Source of the DNA: Clostridia bacterium
GTDB taxonomy: Bacteria > Bacillota > Clostridia > Oscillospirales > CAG-272
Reading direction: 5' to 3'
DNA length: 34,916 bases
Assembly: GCA_017536635.1 (NCBI GenBank)
Contig: JAFXHA010000033.1
Coordinates: 1 to 34,916 of the forward strand
Shown here: piece by piece, positions 1-7,762 of the stretch
Layout of the letters: each line of letters begins with the position of its first letter
Numbering within the stretch: the first letter of the stretch is position 1
The notes under the pieces: model-generated
Databases searched by the model: none
Told to the model about the DNA's origin: nothing
What the model saw: the letters and a program-made list of their open reading frames with translations, nothing else
Position numbers and translations under genes: made by a program

Positions 1-12
1 ATAATATAAGCA

Positions 13-22
13 GAACCGGTTC
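13..22. promoter_or_regulatory. Perfect 10-bp palindrome upstream of the XRE regulator
   Basis: GAACCGGTTC is a perfect inverted repeat lying 14 bases before the GGAGG ribosome binding site (37-41) of the helix-turn-helix gene that starts at 48. Helix-turn-helix repressors often bind palindromes in their own leader, so this is a candidate autoregulatory operator. The promoter itself would lie mostly outside the window. A single short palindrome can occur by chance. Confidence 0.3.
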
Positions 23-47
23 AGATAATAATTACTGGAGGTCATTT

Positions 48-806
48 ATGGACAATCGTTTTTCTAATATTTTTAAGGAACTTCGCAAATTACAAGAATT
101 AACGCAAGAGCAGGTTGCGGAAATGCTCGGCGTTACTTCACAAGCAATCAGCAAGTGGGAGTGCGGAACTTCGTACCCCGACATTGAAATGTTGCCTATT
201 ATAGCTAATATTTTCAAGGTTTCTACCGATTACCTTTTGGGAGTCGATATAAGCAAGCAGGAAAAGGATATTTTCGAAATCATAGAGAAAGCGAAAGCTT
301 TCTGTGATAACAGCAAATATAATGACGCTGTTATCTTGCTTCGCAATGCTTTAATTCAGTATCCGTCAAGCTGCGAAATTATGTATTGGCTTGCTTGGAG
401 CTTGAGAGGCACAATTAGACAGCATCCCGAACATGAGCATGAGGCAATAAATATTTATAGGCGCATTTTGAATATTTCCAAAAATTCCGAGCTTATATGT
501 AAAGTAACACGGGATTTGGCATATTGCTATTATACGCTCGGAGATGTGCAGACTGCAAAAGCTTATATTGATATGCTTCCTTCCTTTGAAGTGTGTCGCG
601 AATACAATCTTGGCAGAAGCAATGTTTTAACTGGTAAAGATTTGGCAGATGTTCTTCAAAAAAACATTCGTATGTATGCAACAGCCATTCAAGAGTGTCT
701 TGAATATTTTGTCAATGAAAACATTCTGAAAGAAGATGAAATGTTTCCGTATTCTACGCAGATGGCAACAAAACATTTGGAAAACATCAAAGAATTTCTT
801 GATTAA
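48..806 (+). CDS. XRE-family helix-turn-helix transcriptional regulator
   Basis: This 252-residue protein starts with a Cro/C1-type helix-turn-helix (about residues 8-62). Visible hallmarks are LTQEQVAEMLGV, the recognition-helix stretch SQAISKWECG and the closing TDYLLGV. Such domains bind operator DNA as dimers. Residues about 75-252 form an all-helical region rich in aromatic and charged residues, which resembles the TPR-like sensor domains often attached to XRE regulators, but I do not recognise a specific ligand family. The start is supported by GGAGG at 37-41, six bases before ATG. It stands alone on the plus strand, and what follows is only hairpins and repeats, so its targets cannot be inferred from its neighbours. 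The DNA-binding role is secure; the regulated process is unknown. Confidence 0.9.
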   Translation: MDNRFSNIFKELRKLQELTQEQVAEMLGVTSQAISKWECGTSYPDIEMLPIIANIFKVSTDYLLGVDISKQEKDIFEIIEKAKAFCDNSKYNDAVILLRNALIQYPSSCEIMYWLAWSLRGTIRQHPEHEHEAINIYRRILNISKNSELICKVTRDLAYCYYTLGDVQTAKAYIDMLPSFEVCREYNLGRSNVLTGKDLADVLQKNIRMYATAIQECLEYFVNENILKEDEMFPYSTQMATKHLENIKEFLD

Positions 807-812
807 ACTCTC

Positions 813-854
813 GCCCCGCCTCGCGCGGGGCTTCGCTTTTGTGTCCACAAAAGC
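813..854 (+). terminator. Two tandem hairpins after the XRE gene
   Basis: Seven bases after the TAA stop lies a GC-rich hairpin (GCCCCGC 813-819, GCGGGGC 825-831). It is followed almost at once by a second one (GCTTTTGTG 835-843, CACAAAAGC 846-854). The first has only a short, interrupted U-run (CTTCGCTTTT), so it may terminate inefficiently alone. Position right after the only plus-strand gene here supports a terminator role. Confidence 0.5.
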
Positions 855-900
855 AGTGCTTGTCAGGAAAATTGACGAACATTCGGGACGCACAAAATAA

Positions 901-1018
901 GCCTTCCCCAGTGGGGGAAGGGGGACCGCGTTAGCGGTGGATGAGGTGTTACTAAACGCAAAACTAACTCCTCATCCGTCAGCCTTACGGCTGTCACCTT
1001 CTCCCACAGGAGAAGGCT
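901..1018. repeat. Long imperfect palindromic repeat (REP/MITE-like), copy 1
   Basis: This 118-base non-coding element is bounded by GCCTTC and GAAGGC. Its left half holds two small hairpins (CTTCCCC/GGGGAAG with loop AGTG; ACCGC/GCGGT). Its right half holds mirror-image partners, including GGATGAGG on the left against CCTCATCC on the right, so the whole can fold as one long cruciform. The left half recurs at 18174-18219 with loop differences only. Similar short palindromic elements are common in gut Clostridia and have no coding capacity; movement would need a transposase supplied elsewhere. The surrounding gap 807-1237 holds only this element and other hairpins. Confidence 0.75.
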
Positions 1019-1084
1019 ATTTTATCTCCCGACAGTACGCCTAAAAGGTGTAACACACTATACCTTGCCTGCAAGATGTGTAAA

Positions 1085-1120
1085 AAAAGGACAGAGAAAT
1101 TTCACATTCTCTGTCCTTTT
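1085..1120 (-). terminator. Strong hairpin terminator, probably for the nagB unit
   Basis: A 14-bp perfect stem (AAAAGGACAGAGAA 1085-1098 and TTCTCTGTCCTTTT 1107-1120) has an 8-base loop. Read on the minus strand it continues into an uninterrupted run of T, the form of a Rho-independent terminator. It is about 120 bases beyond the nagB stop, with a repeat element in between, so the nagB transcript would carry that repeat in its 3' end. Confidence 0.7.
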
Positions 1121-1121
1121 C

Positions 1122-1171
1122 CGTAGGGGCGAACTGCGTTCGCCCGCGGGCGTTCACAGAACGCCCCTACG
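1122..1171. repeat. Short GC-rich palindromic repeat unit
   Basis: CGTAGGGGCG (1122-1131) and CGCCCCTACG (1162-1171) are perfect 10-base inverted arms. Between them lie nested GCGTTCGCCC and GGGCGTTC segments, so the element folds as a branched hairpin. Elements beginning GTAGGGGCG are frequent in intergenic DNA of gut Bacillota. A diverged relative seems to start at about 18108 (TGTAGGGACCG ... CGGTCC). Confidence 0.6.
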
Positions 1172-1213
1172 AAGATGATTTTCTATCGGCAGGAAAACCT
1201 GCTTTATGGAAGA

Positions 1214-1236
1214 CACCCCTTGGGGTGCTTTTTCTT
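1214..1236. terminator. Small hairpin next to the nagB stop
   Basis: CACCCC (1214-1219) and GGGGTG (1222-1227) form a 6-bp stem followed on the plus strand by CTTTTTCTTTTT. On the minus strand it directly follows the nagB stop but is not followed by a T-run. It therefore best fits a plus-strand terminator that blocks read-through into nagB as antisense. The short stem and 2-base loop make this weak. Confidence 0.35.
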
Positions 1237-1237
1237 T

Positions 1238-1960
1238 TTAACCGTTATACGCTGCCTTGTCGCAGATGACGGTAACGTCTCTGTGGCACTTGAGAAGAGT
1301 TGCGGGGCAGGAAGTGGTGATCTCGTCGCCGAGGAGCTTTTTGATAACCTCGTGCTTTGCAACGCCGTTTGCAAGAACGATGATCTTCTTGGAGTGCATG
1401 ATGCTGCCGAGTCCCATCGTAAGAGCCTTTTTGGGAACCTCATCCTCGCTCTCGAAGAATCTCGAGTTAGCCTTGATGGTGCTCTCGGTGAGGTCGGTGA
1501 GATGGGTGGAAGCGCAGAGCTCCTCTGCGGGCTCGTTGAATGCGATATGTCCGTTCACACCAAGACCGAGGACCTGAATGTCGATTCCGCCTGCCGCCTG
1601 GATCTGTGCGTCGTATTCCTTGCCGTATGCGTTGGGATCCTCTGCGAATCCGTCGGGAACAAAGGTGTGAGCCTTATCTATATCGATGTGATCGAAAAGG
1701 TTTTGGTTCATAAAGTATCTGTAGCTCTGAGGATGATCGCCCGAGAGGTGATAGTACTCGTCGAGATTGTAAGACGTAACGTCCTTGAAGGATATCTCGC
1801 CTGCCTGATTTCTCTTGATGAGCTCGCTGTACATTCCGACAGGGGTAGATCCGGTAGCAAGACCGATTATACACTTGGGATCGTTCTTGATCACCTCGGT
1901 AAACATATCCGCGCCGATCTTGGACATTTCTTCATAGGTTTCACAAACAATAAATTTCAT
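1238..1960 (-). CDS. nagB: Glucosamine-6-phosphate deaminase
   Basis: NagB converts glucosamine 6-phosphate to fructose 6-phosphate and ammonia, the step that sends amino sugars into glycolysis. The 240-residue length fits the short Bacillota form, which lacks the C-terminal allosteric tail of the E. coli enzyme. Visible motifs are the phosphate loop LATGSTPVG (34-42), NLDEYY (65-70, general-base Asp67) and LGVNGHIAFNEP (133-144, His138 and Glu143). Asn136 stands where E. coli has an Asp, as is usual in Gram-positive NagB. GGAGG precedes the ATG by six bases. It is the last gene of a minus-strand unit with yqhQ 33 bases upstream. GlmM, which works in the opposing direction of amino-sugar metabolism, is encoded 10 kb away. 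Confidence 0.96.
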   Translation of the reverse strand: MKFIVCETYEEMSKIGADMFTEVIKNDPKCIIGLATGSTPVGMYSELIKRNQAGEISFKDVTSYNLDEYYHLSGDHPQSYRYFMNQNLFDHIDIDKAHTFVPDGFAEDPNAYGKEYDAQIQAAGGIDIQVLGLGVNGHIAFNEPAEELCASTHLTDLTESTIKANSRFFESEDEVPKKALTMGLGSIMHSKKIIVLANGVAKHEVIKKLLGDEITTSCPATLLKCHRDVTVICDKAAYNG

Positions 1961-1993
1961 AATTTGCCTCCATGGATTTAAAATTAAAATGTT

Positions 1994-3154
1994 TTAAATT
2001 TTATCGCTTCCGTCGTCGGGAATGACCTCTACGAACGCTGCTATCGCGCATTCTATCATATCATCTGTGGGCTCTTTGACCGTAAGTCTCTGGAGCCACA
2101 GTCCCGGTGCGGAGATTATTCTTGTTAAAAGATTCTGATGCTTGCCGGCAAGCTTTATAAGCTCGTAGCCGATTCCCATTATCAGAGGAAGAAGTATTAT
2201 CTTGATAAGCACACGCAGCCACAGCTTCGGAATTGCGCCCGTTATGAGTATAAACAGAGGGTCTATAAGGAAGGAAATAAAGATTCCGACCAAAAGCATA
2301 AGGATCAGGAACGAGGTTCCGCATCTGGGATGGAAGCGTCCTTCCTTACGAACGTTCTCGACCGTCAGCTCCATACCGTGCTCGTAGCAGAATATGGTCT
2401 TGTGCTCGGCACCGTGATACATAAAGGTGCGCTTGATGTCGTTCATAAGTGAGACGAGCGACATGTAAGCAATGAGAACTGCGATTTTAAGGATGCCCTC
2501 GAACGCCGACTTTATCAGCGAGTTGAGTGCGAGATTGTCAACGTGAAGAAATCCCTCGCAAAGCTTATAAAGGAAAGAGGGAAGCCACATGAACAGAAGA
2601 AGCGCAAGAGCTACTCCAAGGACCGAAGCAATAGCCATGATACCGGTCATAAGCGCCGATGAGCTGTCCTTTTTAGCGGGCTTTTCTTCTGCCGCCTCGA
2701 CAGCTTCCTCAGCCTTGTCGGTCTCGGTGATCTCCTCAGATACGCAGGCTTCGGTAGCTTCCGCAGTCTCGGACACCTGCTCAACAGTTTCAATTTCGGT
2801 TGTTTCTTCTGTTTGATTTTTATTCTTTTTAGCCTTCTTGGCCTTCTTTTCCTTTTCCATTTCCTCGGAGAGCTCTTCAAGTCCCGAGATCTCTGCCGAA
2901 CGCATCAAGCATTTGTAGCCCGCCGACATGGAATCTATGAAATTGAAAAGACCGCGTATTATGGGAAGCTTGAAAAATTTAGGTCTTTTGGATACCTGAG
3001 TATCCCACTTTTCAAGAACTATCTCTCCGTCAGGATTTCTGACCGCCATAGCGCTCTTTTTCGGACCTCGCATCATTATTCCTTCGATAAGTGCCTGACC
3101 GCCGATAGAGGTCTTGGTAGCGCAGGCAGAAGGATTTTCTTTTTTGTTTTTCAA
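1994..3154 (-). CDS. yqhQ: DUF1385 membrane protein (YqhQ family) with a charged insert
   Basis: The 386-residue protein matches the DUF1385/YqhQ family, conserved in Bacillota and of unsettled biochemical function. Family signatures seen are SIGGQALIEGIMMRG (16-30), the long YHGAEHKT motif (247-253) and HPRCGTSF (275-282). The His/Glu/Cys residues have led to the family being described as putative metal-dependent enzymes. About four hydrophobic segments (roughly 166-190, 222-238, 281-300, 312-332) put it in the membrane. Residues about 93-164 are an insert of Lys-rich followed by Glu/Thr/Ala-rich sequence just before the first membrane segment; it is probably disordered. The start codon is TTG at 3154, chosen because AAGGAG lies about nine bases upstream. 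It sits 35 bases after the BspA-like lipoprotein gene and 33 before nagB. Confidence 0.88.
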   Translation of the reverse strand: MKNKKENPSACATKTSIGGQALIEGIMMRGPKKSAMAVRNPDGEIVLEKWDTQVSKRPKFFKLPIIRGLFNFIDSMSAGYKCLMRSAEISGLEELSEEMEKEKKAKKAKKNKNQTEETTEIETVEQVSETAEATEACVSEEITETDKAEEAVEAAEEKPAKKDSSSALMTGIMAIASVLGVALALLLFMWLPSFLYKLCEGFLHVDNLALNSLIKSAFEGILKIAVLIAYMSLVSLMNDIKRTFMYHGAEHKTIFCYEHGMELTVENVRKEGRFHPRCGTSFLILMLLVGIFISFLIDPLFILITGAIPKLWLRVLIKIILLPLIMGIGYELIKLAGKHQNLLTRIISAPGLWLQRLTVKEPTDDMIECAIAAFVEVIPDDGSDKI

Positions 3155-3189
3155 TTTTTTATCTCCTTGCTTTGAATATCTGAATCGTA

Positions 3190-4221
3190 TCAGCCTATTA
3201 TCGTCGGTGTGCCCTTGCTGTCAAATTGCCAGAATTTATCCGCTTCAACGTCCTCGGATTCTGAGTAATAATACACCTTGGCAGCCTTGAAGGGATCGTT
3301 GTTGCCGCTGATAGAGAGCTCGCCAAACTGTGTCTCGGTTCCTCTGAAGAATACCGACTTGAGCAGCACACAATCTCTGAATGCCGAATCCTCGATCTTG
3401 ACGTCTGCGGGAATGACCGCGGTGCGAATATACGTTGAAAGCTCAAACGCATTCTCATCAATTACCTTGACGGAGTCGGGAATTATTATACTCTCAAGCT
3501 GACATTTGGAAAACGCGCGGAACGGAATTTTCTCAAGCTCATCGCTGAGATTTATTGATCTTAACGTATTGCAGTTGTAAAATGCGTTTTCGCCGATCGA
3601 CGTCAGCTCACCCTTGAAGGTTATCTCGAGATTTGAGCAATCCTGGAATGCCGCAAAGCCGACCTTAGTTACAGATTTTGGGAAGGTAACGCTTTTCAGT
3701 CCCTTGAAAAGCGAGTCATCAATATTTATTGAAATATTCTTGAAGACCTCGTCGCCGATTCCCACAACCGGCTTGCCATTAAAGCGCTCGGGAATAGTGA
3801 GGCTCGGATAATCGTTTTTGTTGATAAGCTTTGTAAGTATTATTTCGCCGTCGATCTCTTCGTATTTAAAGACCGAGTTGAGCTTTGCCCAATTGGCGTA
3901 AAGCGTCATATCACTCTTGACGTAATCTCCGCCCTCGCCGAACTCCCAGGCTCTGCCCTCGTGTGTCCAACCGATAAATATATAATCGTCGCGCACAGGT
4001 GGCTCGAAATTAGCAAGCTGAGCGTTTTTGTAAACGGTGATCGAAGGCACCTTTGAGCCGCCGTTGCTCTCAAAGGTTATAGTGTACTCGGTCCTCTCGA
4101 CGTAGCTGTCGGCAGAGGTGTCCGAGTTCTGATCTTTATTGCCCTTACAGGATACGAGCGCGGCTATCATAGCCAGAACGGTCAAAACCAAAAGGAGTCG
4201 TGATAATTTATTTCTTTTCAT
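3190..4221 (-). CDS. BspA-like leucine-rich-repeat lipoprotein with InlB B-repeat
   Basis: This 343-residue surface lipoprotein begins with a basic, hydrophobic signal peptide ending in the lipobox LVSC (Cys25, the predicted lipidated residue). Residues about 46-112 form an InlB B-repeat (Listeria-Bacteroides repeat), seen from TITFESNGGS and the closing TLYANW. Residues about 135-310 are TpLRR/BspA-type leucine-rich repeats with phrases such as FQDCSNLEITFKG, AFYNCNTLRSINLS and IPDSVKVIDENAF. These repeats usually mediate protein or matrix binding at the cell surface. No catalytic motif is visible. A good ribosome binding site (GGAAGGA) precedes the ATG, and a perfect sigma-A promoter lies 40 bases upstream. 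Its ligand is unknown, and its place ahead of yqhQ and nagB may only reflect shared transcription. Confidence 0.88.
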   Translation of the reverse strand: MKRNKLSRLLLVLTVLAMIAALVSCKGNKDQNSDTSADSYVERTEYTITFESNGGSKVPSITVYKNAQLANFEPPVRDDYIFIGWTHEGRAWEFGEGGDYVKSDMTLYANWAKLNSVFKYEEIDGEIILTKLINKNDYPSLTIPERFNGKPVVGIGDEVFKNISINIDDSLFKGLKSVTFPKSVTKVGFAAFQDCSNLEITFKGELTSIGENAFYNCNTLRSINLSDELEKIPFRAFSKCQLESIIIPDSVKVIDENAFELSTYIRTAVIPADVKIEDSAFRDCVLLKSVFFRGTETQFGELSISGNNDPFKAAKVYYYSESEDVEADKFWQFDSKGTPTIIG

Positions 4222-4261
4222 TTAAAATTCCTTCCTTTCGGAAACGTAAGCTAACTAATTT

Positions 4262-4290
4262 ATTATATACTTTTTATTTGTTTTTGTCAA
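4262..4290 (-). promoter_or_regulatory. Perfect consensus sigma-A promoter for the lipoprotein-yqhQ-nagB unit
   Basis: On the minus strand TTGACA (4290-4285) is separated by exactly 17 bases from TATAAT (4267-4262). Both hexamers match the consensus at every position and the spacer is A/T-rich. Transcription should start near 4255, leaving a leader of about 33 bases. This is the best-matching promoter in the window. Confidence 0.85.
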
Positions 4291-4304
4291 TAGAGTGTTC
4301 AAAA

Positions 4305-4321
4305 TATAACCTTTGGTTATA
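4305..4321. promoter_or_regulatory. 17-base palindrome between the ATPase stop and the next promoter
   Basis: TATAACC (4305-4311), TTT, GGTTATA (4315-4321) is a perfect inverted repeat. It lies 21 bases beyond the calcium-ATPase stop and 15 bases upstream of the -35 box at 4285-4290. On the minus strand it is followed by TTTTG, so it could be a weak terminator for the ATPase gene. Its position just upstream of a promoter also fits an operator or activator site. The sequence alone does not decide. Confidence 0.4.
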
Positions 4322-4341
4322 AATTTATTTACTTTTAGAGC

Positions 4342-7005
4342 TTAAAAACCGTCCTTGCGCCCACATATCCGCCAGATAAGCTTTCTTATCATTTCGGCAG
4401 GGAACACGAGCAGCGAGAGTCCTAAGGTAAATAAAAGCTCTGACGTCAGCGGGGGAGCGGTTCGAAGCACGCTGCCGCCGAGATATACGAAAATTATCTG
4501 TATTATGCATATTGCGCTCATGATCGCGATGAAAATTTTGTTTTTGGAAAGACCTGAGAGCAGATTGAGTCTGTCGCTTCGGGCGTTGAAGCAGTTGAAC
4601 ACCGAGGTGAATATAAAGAGCGCAAAGAAGGCCGAGAGATGATATATTCTGTCGGGTGCGGTTCGAAATCTCGCTGTTATCGAAGGGGAAAGCAGGAACG
4701 CAAGGCAGAGCGCGACGGTAAAGGAGCCGAGCAGTACGATCTGATTGATCATATATCTGTTCATTATCGGCTCATCGCGGCGCTTTGGTTTTTCCCGCAT
4801 ACAATATTTCGAGGGCGCTTCTCCCGCAAAGGCAAGACCGCCGAGTGTGTCCATAATTATGTTTATCCACAGCATTTGTACTACTGTTACGGGCGCGTCT
4901 ATGCCGATGAAAGGACCGATCATTGATACACCGACAGCGCAAAAATTCATCGTTATCTGCAGCGTGATGAATTTTCGGATGCTCTTGAATATATTTCTTC
5001 CGTATAGCACAGAGCGTACTATCGAGGCAAGATTGTTATCAAGAATTATTATATCTCCCGCATCCTTTGCGACCTCTGTGCCGCTTCCCATCGCAAATCC
5101 TATATCCGCTCGCTTTAGTGCGGGGGCATCGTTAACTCCGTCGCCCGTCATTCCCACGACCAGCTCAAGCTCCTGCGCTATGCGCACGAGACGGCTCTTA
5201 TCTGTGGGGAGTGCGCGAGAGATGACCGCGAGCCTTGGAAGAAGCTTCTTGAGCGAGGTGTCGTCAAGGCGCGCGAGCTCGTCTCCGTCAAGCACAACAG
5301 ATCGCTCGGAGCAGAGAATACCGCATTTTTTTGCGATTCCCGATGCGGTCGCCTTGCTGTCTCCCGTTATCATCACGACCTGTATTCCCGCCCCTTGAAG
5401 TTCGGATACCGACGCCCTCGCTTCCTTGCGGAGCGGATCGCTCAGCGATACGGCGCAAACGAGAGTGAGTTCGCCGAATTTGTTGCGGTGAGGCATATCA
5501 CGCGAGGTGGCAACGAGCAGTACTCTCTCGCCCGCGGCACACATTGCAGCTATTTTTTGCGAGAATGCGGCGTAATATCTTCTGAAATCGTCAACGCTTC
5601 CGCTTGGCGTAAGACACCTTGAAACAAAGGGCAAAAGCCTTTCAGGCGCGCCCTTTACGATCACGCTACGGTCTTTGTCGGATAGCTGTGCCGCGGAATA
5701 TTTATACGCGCTGTCAAAGGGGATCTTTTGCGATACCTTAATTGCTCGAATAACCTCGGGCGCACGGTGAGCGACGCTTGAGAGCAGAGCGCGGTCGGTC
5801 GAATTTCCACCCGTTACAGCTCCCGTATCCGATATGGAGGACATTGTGTTCAGCACACAGGAGATCGTATAGGCGTCAAATATTGCCGATGCCTTGCGGT
5901 GCGCCGTTGATAGCTCAAGCTCGCTGCCATCAGCACATACGAGTCGTCCTACCGACATTTTTCCTTCTGTCAGAGTTCCTGTTTTGTCTGTGAAAAGAAT
6001 ATTCATACTGCCTGCTGCTTCTATTCCCACGGGCTTGCGCACGAGAACCTTATCCCGTACCATTTTTTTGATATTTGACGATAGCACGACGGCTATCATC
6101 ATCGGTAGCCCTTCGGGTACCGCGACCACGATGACCGTAAGTCCGAGCATAAAGGCATGAAGCAGCTTTTCGAGTGTGAAATGAATATCCGATAGCTTCA
6201 GCAATATCAGCTCTCCGCGAAATCCGCTGTCTATTACAAAGGTGTTGAAAAGAAAGGCAAGCGCCACAAGTATTGCCGCAAGATATCCGAGGCGGCTTAT
6301 CTGCCGCGCAAGCTTTGCGAGGCGGAGCTTTAGCGGGCTTTCCCTCGTTTCGATCTGTATCTCTCGCGATATTTGCCCGAGCAGGCTTTTATCTCCTACC
6401 GCTACCACCTCAAGCTCGCCCTCGCCCGAGATCACGGGACAGCCGCGCAAAAGAATGTTTTTTGCCGAGGGCGATATCTCGCGCTCGCTGCTCGGTATTT
6501 TTGTTATTTCCTTGCTCTCTCCCGTAATAGATGATTGATCGACCGACATCTCACCCCGAAATATGCGAGCGTCGGCAGGGATCCTTTCTCCCGCGCCTAT
6601 AAGTATTACGTCGCCGACTACTACATCGTTTATGGATATTTTCTTTATTTTGCCGTCCCGCCTTACGCGATAGCTCATATTATCGAATTCGGCAGACAGC
6701 TTCTCGAACGCCTGCTCGCCGCCGCGCTCGGACAGCGCGGAAATGAATGCTGCGAGAAATACCGATATAGCGATACCGAGAGTCTCCGCAATATCTCCGC
6801 CTCGAAATACGAATAACAGATTTACGACCAGCGCGCAAAGTAATATTTTTATTACGGGATCTCCGAGGTTCTCTAAAAAATGTCGCCAGAATCCCTTGGG
6901 CTTTGAGGCGCTTAATATATTATTTCCGTGTTCAGCACGCGACAGCTCGACGTCTTTTTCTGAAAGCCCATATTTTTGTGTGCCGTTGTTTTTGTAATTT
7001 TGCAT
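4342..7005 (-). CDS. P-type calcium-transporting ATPase (PMCA/SERCA-like, type II)
   Basis: This 887-residue pump is predicted to export Ca2+ across the cytoplasmic membrane using ATP. Domains in order: cation-ATPase N-terminal domain (1-60), actuator domain with TGES (161-164), membrane segment 4 with PEGLP (297-301), DKTGTLT with phosphorylated Asp340, nucleotide-binding KGAPE (451-455), hinge TGDGVNDAP (620-628) and C-terminal membrane segments. The Glu of PEGLP and the Asn715/Asp719 pair in MLWINIIMDT are the residues expected of the plasma-membrane Ca2+-ATPase subgroup. I chose the ATG at 7005 over the longer frame to 7065 because AAGGAG lies six bases before it and the N terminus then matches the family. 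It is divergent from the PF06541 gene and has no visible partner. Specificity for Ca2+ over Mn2+ is inferred. Confidence 0.92.
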   Translation of the reverse strand: MQNYKNNGTQKYGLSEKDVELSRAEHGNNILSASKPKGFWRHFLENLGDPVIKILLCALVVNLLFVFRGGDIAETLGIAISVFLAAFISALSERGGEQAFEKLSAEFDNMSYRVRRDGKIKKISINDVVVGDVILIGAGERIPADARIFRGEMSVDQSSITGESKEITKIPSSEREISPSAKNILLRGCPVISGEGELEVVAVGDKSLLGQISREIQIETRESPLKLRLAKLARQISRLGYLAAILVALAFLFNTFVIDSGFRGELILLKLSDIHFTLEKLLHAFMLGLTVIVVAVPEGLPMMIAVVLSSNIKKMVRDKVLVRKPVGIEAAGSMNILFTDKTGTLTEGKMSVGRLVCADGSELELSTAHRKASAIFDAYTISCVLNTMSSISDTGAVTGGNSTDRALLSSVAHRAPEVIRAIKVSQKIPFDSAYKYSAAQLSDKDRSVIVKGAPERLLPFVSRCLTPSGSVDDFRRYYAAFSQKIAAMCAAGERVLLVATSRDMPHRNKFGELTLVCAVSLSDPLRKEARASVSELQGAGIQVVMITGDSKATASGIAKKCGILCSERSVVLDGDELARLDDTSLKKLLPRLAVISRALPTDKSRLVRIAQELELVVGMTGDGVNDAPALKRADIGFAMGSGTEVAKDAGDIIILDNNLASIVRSVLYGRNIFKSIRKFITLQITMNFCAVGVSMIGPFIGIDAPVTVVQMLWINIIMDTLGGLAFAGEAPSKYCMREKPKRRDEPIMNRYMINQIVLLGSFTVALCLAFLLSPSITARFRTAPDRIYHLSAFFALFIFTSVFNCFNARSDRLNLLSGLSKNKIFIAIMSAICIIQIIFVYLGGSVLRTAPPLTSELLFTLGLSLLVFPAEMIRKLIWRICGRKDGF

Positions 7006-7030
7006 AGCCGACTCCTTATCATTACTCATA

Positions 7031-7058
7031 AAAATATATGAATAAAAATGGGTGTCAA
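7031..7058 (-). promoter_or_regulatory. Candidate promoter for the calcium ATPase gene
   Basis: On the minus strand a perfect TTGACA (7058-7053) is followed after 16 bases by TATTTT (7036-7031), a four-of-six match to the -10 box. The predicted start near 7024 leaves a leader of about 20 bases, containing the AAGGAG site. The weak -10 box keeps confidence moderate. Confidence 0.4.
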
Positions 7059-7101
7059 TGCCCAATGCTAAAAATGATAAACCGAAAAATACGGAGAAAA
7101 T

Positions 7102-7728
7102 ATGAAAAAGAATGAAAAATACGTAAGAGGACAGGGAAAATTCGAAGCGCTCGCCAGGCTTTGCCGTATGATCCTAATAGGATTTGTTGTGTCCTTTGGC
7201 GGTTGGGCGTTGGAAACCGTAATGCATTATATAAGATTTCGGGAATATACAGACCGCGGATTTCTTACCTTGCCGCTTTGCCCGATATACGGCGCGAGTA
7301 TCATTCTTATAGCCTATGCCTTCGGCACGCCGCAAAAGCTTGACGGGTTGCTTGACAGACAGATAATGCGCGCTTCGTGGGCAAAACGGATACTAAAGTA
7401 CAAAGCGGTGCGTATTATCGCTTATTTCGTTATGGTAACTCTTATATCTACCGCCGCGGAGCTTGCGGTGGGCAGTATATTCAAGCTTGCGGGAATGCCG
7501 CTCTGGGATTATTCGGACAAGCCGTTTAATCTTTTCGGGGTGATCTGCCTTTCATACAGCTTGATCTGGGGTGTGATGATAACCGTCGTTATGGCGTTTT
7601 TCTGGGAACCTATGTCGCGGCTTTTCTCAAGGATCCCACGCAGAGAAGCGATAATTTCCGCACTGACGCTTCTCGTTGCGGCTACTGTCGATTTCACCGT
7701 AAATTTAATATTGCTTTTCGCAAAATAA
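7102..7728 (+). CDS. PF06541-family (CmpB-like) integral membrane protein
   Basis: The 208-residue protein matches the family annotated as putative ABC-transporter permease (PF06541). The signature is GFLTLPLCPIYGASI (53-67), equivalent to the family's GFLYGPFCPIYG, preceded by a GGWALETVMH segment (33-42). About five hydrophobic segments are visible (roughly 22-40, 62-76, 108-128, 145-170, 183-206). Despite the name no ATP-binding or substrate-binding subunit is encoded nearby, so a transport role is unproven and the true function of the family is unknown. ACGGAG lies six bases before the ATG. The gene is divergent from the calcium ATPase with 96 bases between starts, and convergent with the first EEP lipoprotein across a shared hairpin terminator. 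Confidence 0.8.
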   Translation: MKKNEKYVRGQGKFEALARLCRMILIGFVVSFGGWALETVMHYIRFREYTDRGFLTLPLCPIYGASIILIAYAFGTPQKLDGLLDRQIMRASWAKRILKYKAVRIIAYFVMVTLISTAAELAVGSIFKLAGMPLWDYSDKPFNLFGVICLSYSLIWGVMITVVMAFFWEPMSRLFSRIPRREAIISALTLLVAATVDFTVNLILLFAK

Positions 7729-7730
7729 AA

Positions 7731-7758
7731 ATACGACCGACTTTTCAGTCGGTCGTAT
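7731..7758. terminator. Bidirectional hairpin terminator between convergent genes
   Basis: ATACGACCGAC (7731-7741) and GTCGGTCGTAT (7748-7758) form an 11-bp perfect stem with loop TTTTCA, just after the plus-strand stop (7728) and just after the minus-strand stop (7763). On the minus strand it is followed by TTTTATTTTG, a clear U-run; on the plus strand the tail is weaker. It should end the lipoprotein transcript and probably the PF06541 one. Confidence 0.75.
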
Positions 7759-7762
7759 AGTC

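Noticed and set aside
1175-1981. 268-codon plus-strand frame opposite nagB
   Set aside because: It is the complement of nagB, which has clear catalytic motifs and a ribosome binding site. The plus-strand product shows no family resemblance.
7102-7728. Subunit of an ABC importer
   Set aside because: The family name suggests a permease, but no ATP-binding protein or substrate-binding lipoprotein is adjacent. The name is kept only as a family label.
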